64,000 nt of DNA, from NCBI GenBank assembly GCA_017163975.1, contig JAFFSR010000264.1, positions 1-64,000 on the forward strand, in the 5' to 3' direction. The notes below the pieces were generated by a model. The model was not told where the DNA came from and searched no databases. It saw only the letters and a list, made by a program, of their open reading frames with translations. The DNA is from Anastatus disparis (lineage: Eukaryota; Arthropoda; Insecta; Hymenoptera; Eupelmidae). Of this stretch, positions 32,510-46,970 are shown piece by piece. Each line of letters starts with the position of its first letter. Position 1 is the stretch's first letter. Both the position numbers and the translations under genes were made by a program.

Positions 32510-35500
32510 TGATCTTCTCATTATATTAAATTAATTAACTCAAAACTTGCGTACATGAAATGATCCTAGTGTAAATTTTCATTGTTTTATGTTTACTAAA
32601 CAAGCGATAACCATCTAATTTCTCAACATGGATTCTTAATTTATACGAATTTCAGCAAGCAGTTTTTTTAAATAATTGAAAGATAAAATAAATTTCTTGA
32701 TTCAACTGATCAACAATTGCGATATTACGTTTTTTTTTAATTGCACAAATTGTATTATAAACAGAAATCTTGAATTATCAACGAACTGTAGTATTTCAAG
32801 TTTATTTAAATAGTGAGAAATTAATAATTACAAAATAAACTGATATGCAGCAGAAACTCTAGGTCATGGGTGTAATTAAATATTTTAGAATTTGCATAAA
32901 ACGGATGTTATAATCAACGTTTCATTGCATATTTATAAAAAAAAGGATTAAACTTGAAAAAGTTATGAATTAAATATATACGTCATAAAATAATTTTATA
33001 TATTTTCTAAATATTTGTAAAATTATTTAATCCTTAATTGTTAACAATTTAATAATAGATTAAGCATACTATTTTGTTGATATTTAATTTATATTCATTT
33101 CTATAATAATTTATTCATTAATAAATGCCATTAAATTATATATAAAAATTTAATCATATTCAAATAAAAATAAACCGATTCTTTTAATTTTAGCACCTAA
33201 TTATATCATATTTCAATTATCTTTTAATCACATTCTTGCATTAAAGAATAAAATCAACTAATCAAAAATTTTCAAAACTCCTCTACTAATTCATTTTCTA
33301 TTCCTTGAAAATGTACTTCATTTTAATTTCATCTTATTAATAAAGGATATACCGAGATATTTAAACCTTGTCTAAAGTCATTCACATTTATTTACATTTA
33401 TTTACATTAATTTACTGTTATTCACATTTTTTCCATCAGTATAATTTAAAAGACGACGTTAAGATGGCACTAAATTCGTCGGAATTAGTCGATAAATAAA
33501 TTCGCTACGACAAAAAAGTGTTAAATTTTTGTTAAAAGAACACTAAAAGATAAAAAATCGGTACAATGTATTCTTTCCAATGTCCCCAATAAATTATTTC
33601 TTTGTATTATACTCTCAAATGAAGAAGAAAAACTAGTTTTTATTAATTGGCATCCCTCTGGTCGATACGGTTTTTTTCCACTTCCTGATATCCAGTTGAG
33701 ATAAATGATCACTATAAAAAAATATATATATATATGTACATATTTCGTTTCATCAGAATTTTTAAAAAAAGAGAAAGTTTATATATCAAATAAAATATGC
33801 ATCTTCGTGTAACTAGTGGCATAATAGTCCTATTTTCGTAACTTTCTACTTTCTTTGAATGTATCGTTAATTGATTACGAATTTTTATTGATTTTAGATG
33901 GGCTGTTTATAGACACATTTTTCCGGAACTGACGATTAAGTTATTGTGACGCTTAGGTAACGATGCATAACAGTTTCTGTTTTATTTTCTATTAAGAATT
34001 ACGTGAAAAGTGATTTCATGAAAAAGTATAATTTTTTTCAAATGTAATAATTGAGAAATTTCATAAAAATTTACGTATATCATTAATAATTTATACTTCT
34101 TGCGTATGAATTTTTTAGGATATAACTTGATCATTAATAATTTTCGTTCAATAAAAAAGGGGAATCACCTTTATACATGCGATCATCAAATTGAAACGCA
34201 ATTTTTGCAAATTAATGATTATAACTGAGACAGAGTCACTAGTCACCTTCTATTTTTTTTAATCGATTGCATATCATTAATACAATCTTAAAATCGATTT
34301 CGAGTCGAGTGTTAGGTTTTAGAAAAATTTGCAATTTCATTCATAGTAATTGAAGCATGAAACATGATTATTAAACGCTATAAAATCAAACGAACATTAG
34401 ATTTTTTTATTTTTGAATAAAAATCGTTCCCTTACAAGAAATAAAAAAATTCTCTGACGCACTACAGTATTTTATTCGGCCAATAAAGTGTCAATTTCGC
34501 TAACGACGCGAATTAACGAACAAAAAAAGGTAATAAAGCATTAATTAGCTAATAATATGTGTGTTTTTGTAAGATGTAAGAAAGTGTAATGTATCATGTT
34601 TAAAACGTAAAAACATAATTTAATAATTGATTCGAAAAATCAATATTTCTAATGATTTTTTTATAATTTGTCATTACATCCATTAAAATCAATGTCTTTA
34701 ATATGCGGTTAACTTTAATTCTGATTGAAAATTGCTTCTTTGCCTTTTAAGCTTGCTTCATGAATATGAATTTATCTTTTATATTACTTGAGATCATAAA
34801 ATTATCTTTAGGATTCAAATGTATAAATGCATTGTTTGAAAATAATTGATTAAATAATTTAAACGAATATTCTGAATGATCCTTTCAGAACTATAAATAC
34901 AAAATATTTATCAATTTGCACGGTTGAGGAGAAACATTTTTGTGAATTTTATTTACATAAACTTTTGTTAAATCTTGAATTCTAAGTTGTCGTTATTTCA
35001 ACTTTGGAATTTCAACTGCACGAGTACTCGTATTAAACTTTGGAATCCCAAGTGCACGAGAAAGTTTAAATAGCTGGTAAATGGACATTTAAAAATATTA
35101 TTAGATTAATAGTATTAACTGCAAAATTCATTAAATTATTTAATATTTTTCAATATAATTACTTTACAAAAAGAAAATTTGTCTTACGGATCAGAATCAA
35201 ATATTTAAAAATTATTTTTGATTTTACAAAAAATGCGTGTCTAGGTACCGATTGATTAACCGTATTTGCATGAAACGATTATATCAGAAAAATCTGCACA
35301 AACTCTATTTCAGGTGAAAATTGATAAATTTCTGGAAATTTATTCTTAAACATTATGTTGTGCTCAAGACGAAAAATAAATATCTTTGATAAATGAATCG
35401 GTTATTTTTAAAATCCCGTAAGTTACGTTTATTGTGAATTTCGTTTTACATAATTATACGGTAAATGAAGCTTAGATACACCATTACATTTGATTATATG

Positions 35501-36569
35501 TACTTCTTCCACATCTTCTCTCGTGTATCAATTTTCAGCAGAAAAACGTTTTACGGAAACATCATAACTTATGAGTTATACAGTTCTTTTGTTAATTCAT
35601 CAAAAGTTTACGATTCTTGACTTATGGGTTTCAAAAATAACCAAGTTAAATATTAAATCATCAAAATATAAATGATAAAATTTCACATGTATATATTAAA
35701 AATTAACTTTGTATACACATAATGTTTTTTATATATGCAGCAAATTTTACCGCATGTATAGTAGTTTCCATTCACAATCAAGTTTGTCAGTTATCATGAA
35801 ATATAGAATGAGACATTAATTTAACCTACGGAATTTCTCTTTTGAGGGTATGACCTAAATATTACAGCTATTAGCAAATAAGATAATATTTATTAAAAAT
35901 TTAACAGAAAAATAGAAACAAGCCATTATATTTAGTAAATCTTATTACGCAAAGAATTAATAGTTTCTTCTTCGTTAAACATCAAACTAACAATCTGATT
36001 TACCTTATTATAAAAAGAAAATAAATAAAAATAAATAAAGTATACTTGAGAAACTCAAAAATATAAGATTAAACTTGATAATCATCTGATGAACTGAAAA
36101 AAATTCCTTTTTATTATTGGAATCAGTTTTAGTATGTTTAATCAACGTTTAAACTTTCCATTAAATTTTTGTATTGCCAATTATGAGGTAAGTGTAAAAT
36201 TTGCTTTCAAACTTTTATTGATCCAACAATGATGTCAAACTTAACAAGTCTGTCTAGCCAAAAACAATTTGGAAAATAAAATTTAACAAGCTTACTATAT
36301 GATTTATCTAATAGAAAAATTTCCAAAGCAAGTCTAAAACTAATCGAAAACCAACATAAACACGAAAAAATAAAACGTGTACATTAATGAAATTCAATTT
36401 TTTAAAGCAAAGAACAACCAAAAGTCATTGCACCCATGCTGAAATTGAAAGAAAAAAATACAGTGCACCACACATATTGCATAGTTGGCGGAAAAAGAAG
36501 AAAAAAAATATCATCGATACGTACATAAGCCTAACACAACACATTTGGCTTTCGACCCAAAGTAGGAGC

Positions 36570-38511
36570 GCCAGTAGAGAGTATATATAATGTTACAACT
36601 GTCAAGGTGATTGCGAAATTTTTGTCAACGCACACACGGACAACGCTTGGTACAACCTGTTGCTCTACTCTCTTATAGGTGAAATTACGCACGTATAAAC
36701 GATACGTATGGCTATTTCGAATCGTACGCGCTTAATAAATGCAATTGGACAGTTTTTTTTCTTTTTTTCTTTCTCTTGAATCCTTTAAAATTGGTTCAAG
36801 GCAATTTTGTTTGATTATATAGAATTTAGTTTATAGAAATTTTTTTTTTTTATATTTTTAGTTAAAAGTTTAAGTGAAAGATTAACGTTTTTTTAGTAAG
36901 TATTATTTATTATTGTTATTGATCGAGATGAGATGGATTATTTTATCAGTGATTGTATCTTTTTGAAATCGATTAGAGATTGTGAAATTCTTATCTGTAA
37001 TGTAATTTTCAATAGGATTTTAAAATTAGATTTCAATAGTGGTTAGATAATAGTGAAGCTTATAAGTAAAAGTTCAATATCAATTACATTAATTTTTTTA
37101 TATAATTTGAATTTCTCAAAAACTTAAATACATTGCTAAAAATTGATAAGTAAAAAATATTATTTGAAAAAATAAGAAAAAAAATTTGTCTTATTTATTT
37201 CAAAAATCCATAATTGAATGGTAAAAAAAAGTAATTTAAAGTATAAAATTATTCTAAATATTTACTATCTTACTACTGCCAATTGTAACCGTTGTATTTA
37301 AATTAGTAATAATATTTCTAATTTAATCAAAGTATTATTTCCATTTTTATAAAAAAAAACTTGAACATTTGTTTAAATAATTATTATTTTCAATTTTAAT
37401 TTCATCGATTAAAACCACAATCATTTATTTATAATACAATAACGAACTTTCCCATTCAGAAATAAAGTATTATATCACTAAGATCGTTAAAAATATCTAT
37501 ACCACGTATATCAGTTAAAAAATCAATAAAGAAAATCCAAAAGTTTTTCACTTACGAAAGCTAAAATAAAAATCATATATCAATCACCAACATTAACGAA
37601 ATCCTTCCTTAATATTTAAATACCACCAAAACTCTATTAAAATAAAAATAAAGAGTTAATCAACATATACCCATACCCATATACTTCGCTATAACACGAA
37701 CGTGTACACGCATATGGAAGGGATAGTGTATAAGTAATCCTTTCAACAAGTAAAATAAGAAAAAAAGAGTTGAGAATTGATAGTAGTAGGGGAAAAAAGT
37801 CGCGGGCTCCGTAACGTTTGAAATCGATGCAAGTATAGTAAAGGCTTGTGCTTTTGCTTTCAGAAGTGCTGTGAGCGCGCGACAAGCAGCTTGTACCTTT
37901 TATACATTTTAATATAAAAAAAAAGATAGTATTGTACAGTGCGCGTGATTTAAAATAAAAACGATCAGTTTTGTATAACGAAGGGAAAATATATATCAGT
38001 GCCGTTGTATATGTTGAGTGCGTTGTTAACGACTTATTTTTTACCTCTCAAGGAGGACTTGTTTTGTATATTAAACTCGCGTTATTATTACTTCGCGAGT
38101 TCTTTTTTTTTTTTTTGTTTTTTGTTTTTTTAGTTATTTGATCCTTTGTTCTTTTGGATTAATTGATAAAAAAGACAACTTTTTTAATTCATTAAAAAAT
38201 ACCATAACGGGAGTTTTATTTATTATTAAGGATACAGTTTGACATATTTTTTTTATTATTTCGTATATATAATTTTGTGATATTTGGCTTCCGTTGATTC
38301 CGTATTTTTATGGTAAAGAAAGGAAGAATTTATTGGTTAGTAGTTTTCCAGTAGGATCTATATATACTTGTACAAGGTTAGTGACGTTGCGATCATCGTA
38401 TCCTTTGTTATTTGTGTTTAAAAGATAATATTTGTGATTTCTGAACTCTTTTTTTAGTGTATTGAGATCCAGAATTGAGGATTTTCGGGGATTCTTCTAA
38501 CTTTTGACAGG
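36570..38511 (+). promoter_or_regulatory. Candidate promoter/5'UTR exon region of the CRAL-TRIO gene
   Basis: A TATA-like TATATATAAT lies at 36582. Initiator-like ATATCAGTGCCG occurs at about 37994. The region ends at a strong donor TTGACAG|GTGAGT (exon end 38511). The next acceptor consistent with a 5'UTR is TTATTCTTTCAG at 48190, 26 bp before the CRAL-TRIO ATG. No long ORF occurs between. The link to the gene is inferred. Confidence 0.35.
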
Positions 38512-41487
38512 TGAGTCATGAGCAGTTTTGCGATTTTGAGTTTTTTATGTTATTTTTTTATTGAGATTTGAATAAACTTTGATTAAAACAAATCTTTAAA
38601 TTTTTTTTGAGATGATTCAAGGATTTTAATTAATAAAATATTTAATTTAACTAAGATTCTTAAAAAAGAACATTCTTTTCTAAAAAGAAAAATGAAACAA
38701 AAGTATTTAAAATATTTAACTTTCTGTCCGTTTTTTTTCTTTTTAAACAAAACAAAGGTGTGTTAAAATCTGTCATAGAAGTAAATAGGATGTATCAACT
38801 AGCAATTTATGTAACTTCGATAGAATCAAACAGTTTCTTACTTAATCCAAGACGCAAATAATTTTAAATCAAATCAGCTCCGGAATGGTTTAATACTTCG
38901 CTTTTAAATACAATCAGAAAACGTAGCTAATTGCAATTTTTTTTTCAAAAATAATTACAAAAACAATTTTAATATTTAATCTTTTATTATTTTTGATGAT
39001 TTGAAATGAACTTATTATATTGCGATACTCAATTCACTTAACTATTTTAGCACGTAAATACTATATGAAATCTCGCGATAAACATGATGATTCACTTAAT
39101 TAAAAGTATAAAATCGTTTCATTTGACGAAAATTAACATTTATGAAAGACGTAAAAAAGCTTCTTATTCAACAACACGTAAAAATACAAATATTAAATTT
39201 TGCACAATATACTTTAATGGAATGTTGCCAGAAATTTTTACGTTACCAATTTCTGGTTATCGACTAGTGAACCAGTATCAAACTCATTGAATATGAATTG
39301 CACTATTAACTTTGAAATTAAACAGCGAAAACATTTCTATATCCTTTATTTTTCCCTTGTAAATAAGATTGTAAATTTATCGGTAAGGTTGTTGTCTAAT
39401 GTTTGATTAAAAGAATCATGCGAGTGTAATAAAATTTTTTTATATAAATTATATAACAACAAATTAATTATTCCATATCGGTTAAATTATCGTAGCTCGG
39501 TAAAAAGTTTGATTTCAAAAATAATACACTTAATTTATTGACAATATAAGCATATTTGATCATTTTTTAAAACATTAAATTTTTTCCTTTATCTATTTAC
39601 AATGTAACATTGTTAACTTAAGTGCATCCATAATATTACGCCTGCATTAGCGTTCTGCGCAATTATTCCATCTTTTGTAAGTAAAATGCGTGATTAGATT
39701 GCAAGAGAAAAAAAAAATTATTTTTTTAGTACAAAAATTACGTTTGATGTTCATCGTAAAAGATTTGAATAAAAATCAGGAAAAATTCTACTTATTGTTC
39801 AACCTCTTCCTATATCATATCAAGTTGGTTTTTTCTTCCCATTTATTATTTCTTCTTTTTATACTTTTAATGACTACTTAAGAACGTTGACGAATGAGGA
39901 GTATCGTTTATAATCAAATAACATTAGAGCTGACGCGACGCATAGTTAAATTAAAACACGGCTTGAGTTGCTACTAAAAGCAATTAGACGAAAAAAAGTT
40001 TATTTTTTCGAAGGATTATGAAAAAAAAAATTAAAGTATGTTTGCTTTTTAAGAATTTTTTTTATTTGTATTGTGTCAACAAGTTGCTTTAACTTAACAA
40101 AACATTTTAAAATTTCAATATTATTATGATCGAAGAAAAAATTGTTTTGTTTTCTGCAGTTGTATAAGCTGTAATATTTTTTATTTTAATATATTGTTAT
40201 CAAAAAAAAAATGTTGTAGTGTAAATTATGATAACAATAAGGAAATACTTTTGTTTTAAATTTAAAATGTAAATTTTTATACAATAATTTTTTCCTTAAC
40301 ATTTTAAATGTTTTTAAAAATAATAAATGTTAGTATATTTCACTTGAAAATAATTAAAAAAATATTAATTGATATCTCATTCCGATAAAAATAGTATTGC
40401 TTACTAATGAATATCCTTTAAAATATAATTTATGATAGTATATGCGTAATTGATACATCTATTTCCATAAGAATTTAAATAAAATTGAAATTATAAATTG
40501 GATAGTTTCTTTTATTGCTTCATTTGCGTTACAGCATAATCTGAAAATTCATAATTTCTACGATTGCTGTGTATGAAAGTTTAGCAGCTGAAACGAAAGT
40601 GGACCATAATTAATTTCTTCATGTGATTTCTTTTCGAAGTGTCGATAAATTGAAAATTACGTTTTTCTAAAAGAATAATTATTATTAGTATCAGTTTATA
40701 TCATAGCTCAAATATTTCCCAATATGCGGATGTATATGATAATTATTCCAATATATCAATAGCCCATACGTACAATTTCTAAATATTGCTACATTAACCG
40801 TAATTTAAGAAATGTTTCAGTTACATAAAACGGTTTGGTAATTTTATTAGATTATCGTAAGATATTAATATTAAACAACTTTTTAAAGAGAAAGAAAAAA
40901 ACTTTCACATTGGATCCTCATCTTACGAAAAGTATCAAAGTCCGATACGTATATTTTATAAATTGTAACTCTGTCCTCGCTTTACGTTAAAACTTTGTTC
41001 TGTGAAGTAAACGCGCTTGCACACGTGCATAAACTACCTGACGTTAACATTGAGTAATTTAAATTCTTCAGTTGAAAGGAATAAAGAGATTTGAGAAAAA
41101 AGTGACCGTAATTTTTTTAAATTGTTTGCAATTGAATTCGAGCGAAATTCAATTGTTGTTTAACAAAGTAATTAGTTTAATAATATGAGTTAAACAAAGT
41201 AACTTAATTTAACATGTTATGCTACAGAACAAGAGGATCTCTGTCGTCCAAATCATAAACATCGTTAATAACATTCGAACAAAATTCGAGAAAATAAAAA
41301 AAAACTATTTTTTTCTAAATTCGATACAAAAAATTTTTTTTTCTGCAATACGGTCTATAAGAATTATGAAGAGTACTGAATATTATTTAAAAAAAGAAAC
41401 CCTGTTTTTTTATAACAACTATTAGTTTATGTAGTTTTTTTTCAGGTGAAAATACTTGTCAAAAATACCGTAACTACATTAACGCTT

Positions 41488-41892
41488 TTAACGGGAATCC
41501 TCATACCGACAGAGAGTTCTACCTTATCTACATTTAAATTATTAATTTTAATAAAAATTTAACTATTCATGACTGAAATTCGTAGGAGAGGCACATTCTC
41601 AACATGCCAAAGAATTTATTGCAACGTTAAAAGACAATATAAGGGTAAAAATAAAGGCGAAAACTGCTTAATACGATTAACTTTTCAATGTAGTTATGAA
41701 TAATCGTATTATGCAGTTTTTGTCTTCACTTTCACTTTTATTCTGTCTTTTGACGTTGCAATAAATTCTTTAGAATGTTAAGAATGTGCCTCTTCTATGA
41801 ATTTTAGTCAAAAATAGTTAAATTTTTATTATAATGCATAATTCAAATGTAGATAAGGTAGATCTCTGTGCCGGTATGAGGACACCCCTTAA
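41488..41892. mobile_element. TTAA-flanked MITE, CCTCATACCG termini
   Basis: TTAACGGGAATCCTCATACC at the left and GGTATGAGGACACCCCTTAA at the right, 405 bp. Arms pair along nearly the full length (for example AGAATTTATTGCAACGTTAA with TTGACGTTGCAATAAATTCT). Confidence 0.85.
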
Positions 41893-42074
41893 CCATAGAA
41901 AACAGGTATTTTTAGTTTGTATTGTAAGATATTATTGATTTGAAAATTTTAAATCGTGTTTATTTAGACTTTTAAATTGATAATTTAAATAAATTTTTTT
42001 AGTGAAACAAAATTATTTTTAATTGCAGAAAATAAATGAAAATCTTATATAATTAACTTTTTTAATATGATGAT

Positions 42075-42342
42075 ATCAGAGAGAGTCTAACCCGGTACCT
42101 GTCTAACGTATCACATCAGGCTAGACCTTCTGACACACCATACCAAAATTTTTGACTACCGATGGATGGTTAGCCATTTCTGTGATCAACAATCAACCCA
42201 ATGAAGTTGAATTTTTAAGAGTCGCGATATAAATACTAATTTTCTTACGGAAAAAAAGTCAGAGGTACCTGGTCGGGATTCAAACCTTTGCTCTCTAGTA
42301 TGGAAAGCAAGAGCTTTATCCGTTACACCATCGCTCTCTCTA
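42075..42342 (-). mobile_element. tRNA-derived SINE
   Basis: On the minus strand it starts GAGAGAGCGATGGTGTAACG (A-box-like) with a good B-box GGTTTGAATCCC. The tRNA-like head (42264-42340) is followed by a body of about 180 bp. Too diverged from a foldable tRNA to be functional. Confidence 0.65.
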
Positions 42343-42569
42343 TGATTTTTTAAGATAGCAATAAAAAAAATTATAAATGATTCTTATTGTTTTATTGAAA
42401 TAAAAATATTCATTTCATTAGATACGATTCAAATAATTTCAAAATACTTTCAAGCAATATCTACTAGTTTTATAAAAATCATAAAATTTATAGATTCAAA
42501 AAATAAATATCTGTGATTCATACAAATATTACTAGGGTATAATTTGCACGAATTCTTTTATTTTTTTCA

Positions 42570-45500
42570 GTTTACATTGATCGAATATGTTTTCATGATT
42601 AATCTCATGTAAATTTAAGTAAATAAGACGTATACAATTTTCTCTGACAAAGGTAAAAATTTAAATGATTAAATCATAAGCCTAAACTCTATCCACGTGT
42701 GGTCGAAAAAAAAAATTTATTTGCTTTCCAATCACGTAGACAATTTCGGTGTCTACCAAGCTTTCTAACAAGGTGTTGTTTTCTCTGAACGTGTGTACAA
42801 TGCTGCATAATAGAATAATTGCTTTTCGTCACTTTAAAAACCCTTTGAGAAACCAGATCGATAAAAAAATCATTCTTTTTAAATTTTAATTGATTGTAGT
42901 ATTTCTACTGTTTGAAGTTAATATATCACCATTTGATTGTTTTTAGTTTTATAATTATTTGCAATTTAAATTAAAAAATTGACAACATATCATCCCCTTC
43001 CAACACATTTCGTTTTTCAGTTGAAAATTAGCAATTTTCACATTTTTCACAATATTAGCACATCTCATGCCTCTGACGCAAAGAATAGGATATTTACATC
43101 GTCCCACGAAAACTAACCCATTTCAGCGCATTTCTTGAACAATAGCATATTTTGACGATATTTCGCGATAGCTGGATAACAAAATGTGCTACTTTTCATT
43201 ATGAGAATAAATGAAATATGCTAATCGTTAGGAGCTATCAAATATTATCTAAGTTTCAAACAAAATAAAATAATTTTAACTAAATATTCATTCTGTCATA
43301 ATACTTACAATTTGGAATAATGCAATGGAATAATTAATTTTTTTAAAGTAATAATTATTCCAAACATAAATATGACAATAAGATTTTTAGATATTCTGTT
43401 ACAAAAAATCAATTTATATAAAAGTCATTTATTTTCAATTTTAAGTATACTTTCATTTTTTGAATAGAAAGGTGAAAATAGCATAAATTAGTTATATTTC
43501 ATGACTTTCTTTTGATTGTGTTACATAAGTAGTTTAAAGAAGCTAAAAAAAATAAAATTGATGCCAACATTCGTAACTATCATACCCAAAATCATCCAGA
43601 TATTTATTAGCGCCAGGATTCTTAATTGATTATTTATGCATGTAACGTATTCGATTACTTTTGTATACAAATTATACTATAACGTACGTTCAATGCTTAC
43701 TAATTACGATTACATAGATTACAGGACGAAAAATTTGTTTTTTTAATATTAACCTGCATTTCATTATTAACATTATTTTATTTATAGAACGGCATAATGT
43801 TATGATAAATAAATATATGATTTGTATTTAATCAACGCAATCTATATTGAATTTTATCGTTTATATTAGTGTAAAAATTTGATTTTTATTAAGTTACTTA
43901 ATAAAATACATAAACAGTTTCGAAATTAGTAAATTTAAACTTTACTCATTGTTAAATTTAAAATTTGGAAATAAATTCAATTACAATTAAAAATAATTAG
44001 TCAAAAATTGAACATATTACAAAGATAAATTGTTAAATTGATAAGGCTATTTTTTAAAAATTATTTTTAATTTCTTATATACACAAAAAGTAATAATGAT
44101 ATTTTACTTTGAGTTCAATTACTGAATTAAAAATGTAAAATTATACTTAATTGTTAATAAAGTAAAAATGAATTATTCTGCGTTTAACTCTAAAATACTA
44201 AATAAAATTTAAAATCATAATTTAACGAACTAGCAAATTTTTATCATTTTCTCTACTTAAATATTCTGTTTATAAAAAATTTACATCGGCCAATAATAAG
44301 AGAATGAAAATAAAATTAACGAAAAGAATTTGTTAGCGTGTAAATTGCCGGAAATCGTGAAAATACACGATGCGCATGATTCGTTTCACGTTGTCCACCA
44401 TAAAACTTGTAATTTGTACCAAGTAGCGTAAGATTATTTTGAAACCGATATACTAACTCTTGCCAAATCCATGGAAAGACGTAGTTGTATGTAGTGGAAC
44501 GCACGATGCATCGAGAAACTAAATAAAAAAACGAAACTTATCTAATACTGTTTAAAATATATGAACATTTTTTTTAATCACATAGGTGTATACTGTTATG
44601 TTACAAATGATAAGAAATATTTCAAATTCAAATATTTAAATTTAATTATTGTGTAAATTTGTGTTAAAATAATTAATGAGTCCTCAAGTACTTAATTATA
44701 TTTTAAACGAAATTTCATAATATTGGTCATTTAAGTAGTTGTAAATTTGAAAAAGGAAACTTCATTTTAATTTCAATGCAATTTGCGGTTCCCAAAGCAA
44801 TTTAATATATCAGCAGTCAACTATAAAATTAGTCCACAAAAATAATATAAACAGAATTTTAAAAAATTTTTTGCGTAATATTATCCATGCGAATCATTAA
44901 AAAAAATCCTCGTTAAAAAAACAGGACATTTGTTCATTGATAAATCGCCGATACCTTGTTCATTATGCAAACAATATATTTGAACGCAAAGGAAATTTAT
45001 GTATTTATAGCATTCAAATAATAAGATTTTAAAGACAAATACAAAGTATAAATATTTGACATACACTAATACAAAGTTAAAGCAAAAACTAAAAAAAAAG
45101 GGAAAAAAATAAACGAGTTCAAAAAAGGTGCGAATTTCTTTCCTCTGGAAAACCTTGAGCAAACGCAATGGTTGGACGTTCCTGTGAACGCATGTGGCAC
45201 ACAGACTTTAATTGAAAGCGAAACGCGTGTGCGCATACTTTTTTTTATCTTCTTCTTATTCTTTGTTAAATACACATGTACTCGTGAGAATTTGATATTA
45301 CAACATCGGCCAATTGTTTGGAAAAAGTATTTCATATTTCAAGACGATGAGTCTAGTTATTTGTTTTAAGTTTTTTAGCAATGATTATTTAGATAATGAC
45401 TAAAATAATGAAAGTTTGAAAGTAAATTTTAACTTTAAAAAAGTACTGAAAAGAAGTAAATAATATAGTATAAAGCATAATCTTTGAATTTTTATTGTGT

Positions 45501-46970
45501 TGAATTAATACTTATTAGATTGTTATACAAAATATAATATTAAATATTATTTTTAAAAAATGTAAAATTAATTTAAATATGAAAAATAATCAAAATAAAA
45601 TATCACTGTAAGATATAACTAAATTACGAAAGAGTTTTATGGGACAAGGACTCTCGAAATTCTAATAATGGAGGAGAGGGACCGGCACAACAACTTATAT
45701 GCGTAGTTATTATAACAAATAAAATTTGTATTAGTTTTATTTTTAATCATTATACATGAAGACGATATTAGCGGTTAATTTTTCATTGGTTTTATGAAAT
45801 TTCAGTATAACAACTGGATATTACTAATTTTTTGCACACAGTATCGTACAAATCACATTTATATCTATCGTTTAATATTATATTTATATATTATGAATAA
45901 AGATTCCAAATAAATAAGATTAAAAATAAATTTTTAATTAAAAGCGTTCTTTGATTAAGCCAATCACAATATTCTATGCATTTATGTCTAATTATTATTT
46001 ATAAAATCATAATATTGTTGTATTTTAAAGCTTTTTATTATTAAATAAAATTTTTTCTCAATAGTTTTAATGATATATAAATCAATATTATAACTAAATT
46101 CACAAGAATTGGATTTCATTTTAGATTAATAATTATTAAATCCTATTTTTATCAATAAAAAAAGTTACAAAATAATGCTTTGATTCATTTTTAGAATTTT
46201 ATATCAAGTAGGAGGACGGAGAAGAAATATAAATTTTGAAAAAAAAACCCTATGTAAATATAAGTTTATGTCCCTTATAAAAGAAATACGTGTCTTTTGT
46301 TCCTGCAAAGCTTATATTGATGTAAAGTAAAAACCCACAGAAACTATATCTTCTTAAAAGTGCAGGTTACATTTTCAATTATACCTTTTTAGAAAATCTT
46401 ATGCTTCCTTACAATAGAGAGAGACAGAAGGTTAGAAATATTGAAAAAATACCTACCTAGATAAAGGTTTATCCCGTGTTTGATCCCGTAAAGCTCATAT
46501 TTATGAAAAGTGACACTAAAACAGGGTACATTTTTAATAAATATTCAAAACCAATGTTCTTTGAAATGACCTGGATTTATCTAAAAGGATATACATGCTT
46601 TTATACTTTTAAGTAGAAATGGTAAAATTGATTTTATGTATTAAATTTTTGGAAAAATATCAATTGTTCGCAATGGTTTATTAGTAAGAATAGACATTAA
46701 AACTTGAAATATTTTACCTGAACTTATTACTTTCCTTACCTCTACATAATTCTTGCTTAGAGTAATAATACACTATGGGCTGTTTGAAAATCTTCACTAA
46801 AAAAGGATAATCAGAATTATCGTTATGTATTATAAAAAAAAATTATAGGAAAACTATATCACACCATAAGCATTACTGGTACTATAGCGACTATGACGGA
46901 CTATGATCATAACTATAAGATTATAATTATTAGCTACAATGTGAATAGTCGTTATAATGTTATAGTAACG
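42570..46970. repeat. Duplicated block, copy A
   Basis: Aligns in order and orientation with 52850-58930. Anchor pairs are TACCAAGCTTTCTAACAAGG / ATCAAGCTTTCTAACAAGG, TACCCAAAATCATCCAGATA (both), CGGAAATCGTGAAAATACAC (both) and ATATTTATGAAAA.T.ACA (both). Divergence is moderate, roughly a tenth to a fifth of bases by eye. Confidence 0.85.
44316..44504 (-). other. Conserved ORF-like segment in duplicated block
   Basis: 62 codons on the minus strand with FPWIWQELVYRFQNN and NYKFYGGQR. The segment is better conserved in copy B (about 54640-54840) than its surroundings. In copy B the reading frame continues further downstream, but an early TAC codon is TAG. Could be an exon remnant of a gene or transposon; family not recognised. 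Confidence 0.3.

Larger units (their letters stand above)
28150..36570. other. Gene-poor AT-rich stretch
   Basis: No supported gene apart from the candidate small exons above. Contains a (TA)n tract. A 63-codon minus ORF at 33521-33712 has no recognised homology or clear splice context. Confidence 0.55.

Noticed and set aside
36387..36590. 67-aa plus ORF upstream of a TATA-like motif
   Set aside because: Lys-rich, low complexity, no domain or splice support.
39690..39881. 63-aa hydrophobic plus ORF
   Set aside because: AT-rich Phe/Leu-rich chance ORF in a putative intron; no start context or conservation.
44881..45369. Overlapping 95-, 89- and 65-aa ORFs
   Set aside because: Not conserved in copy B of the duplication; hydrophobic composition follows from AT-richness.
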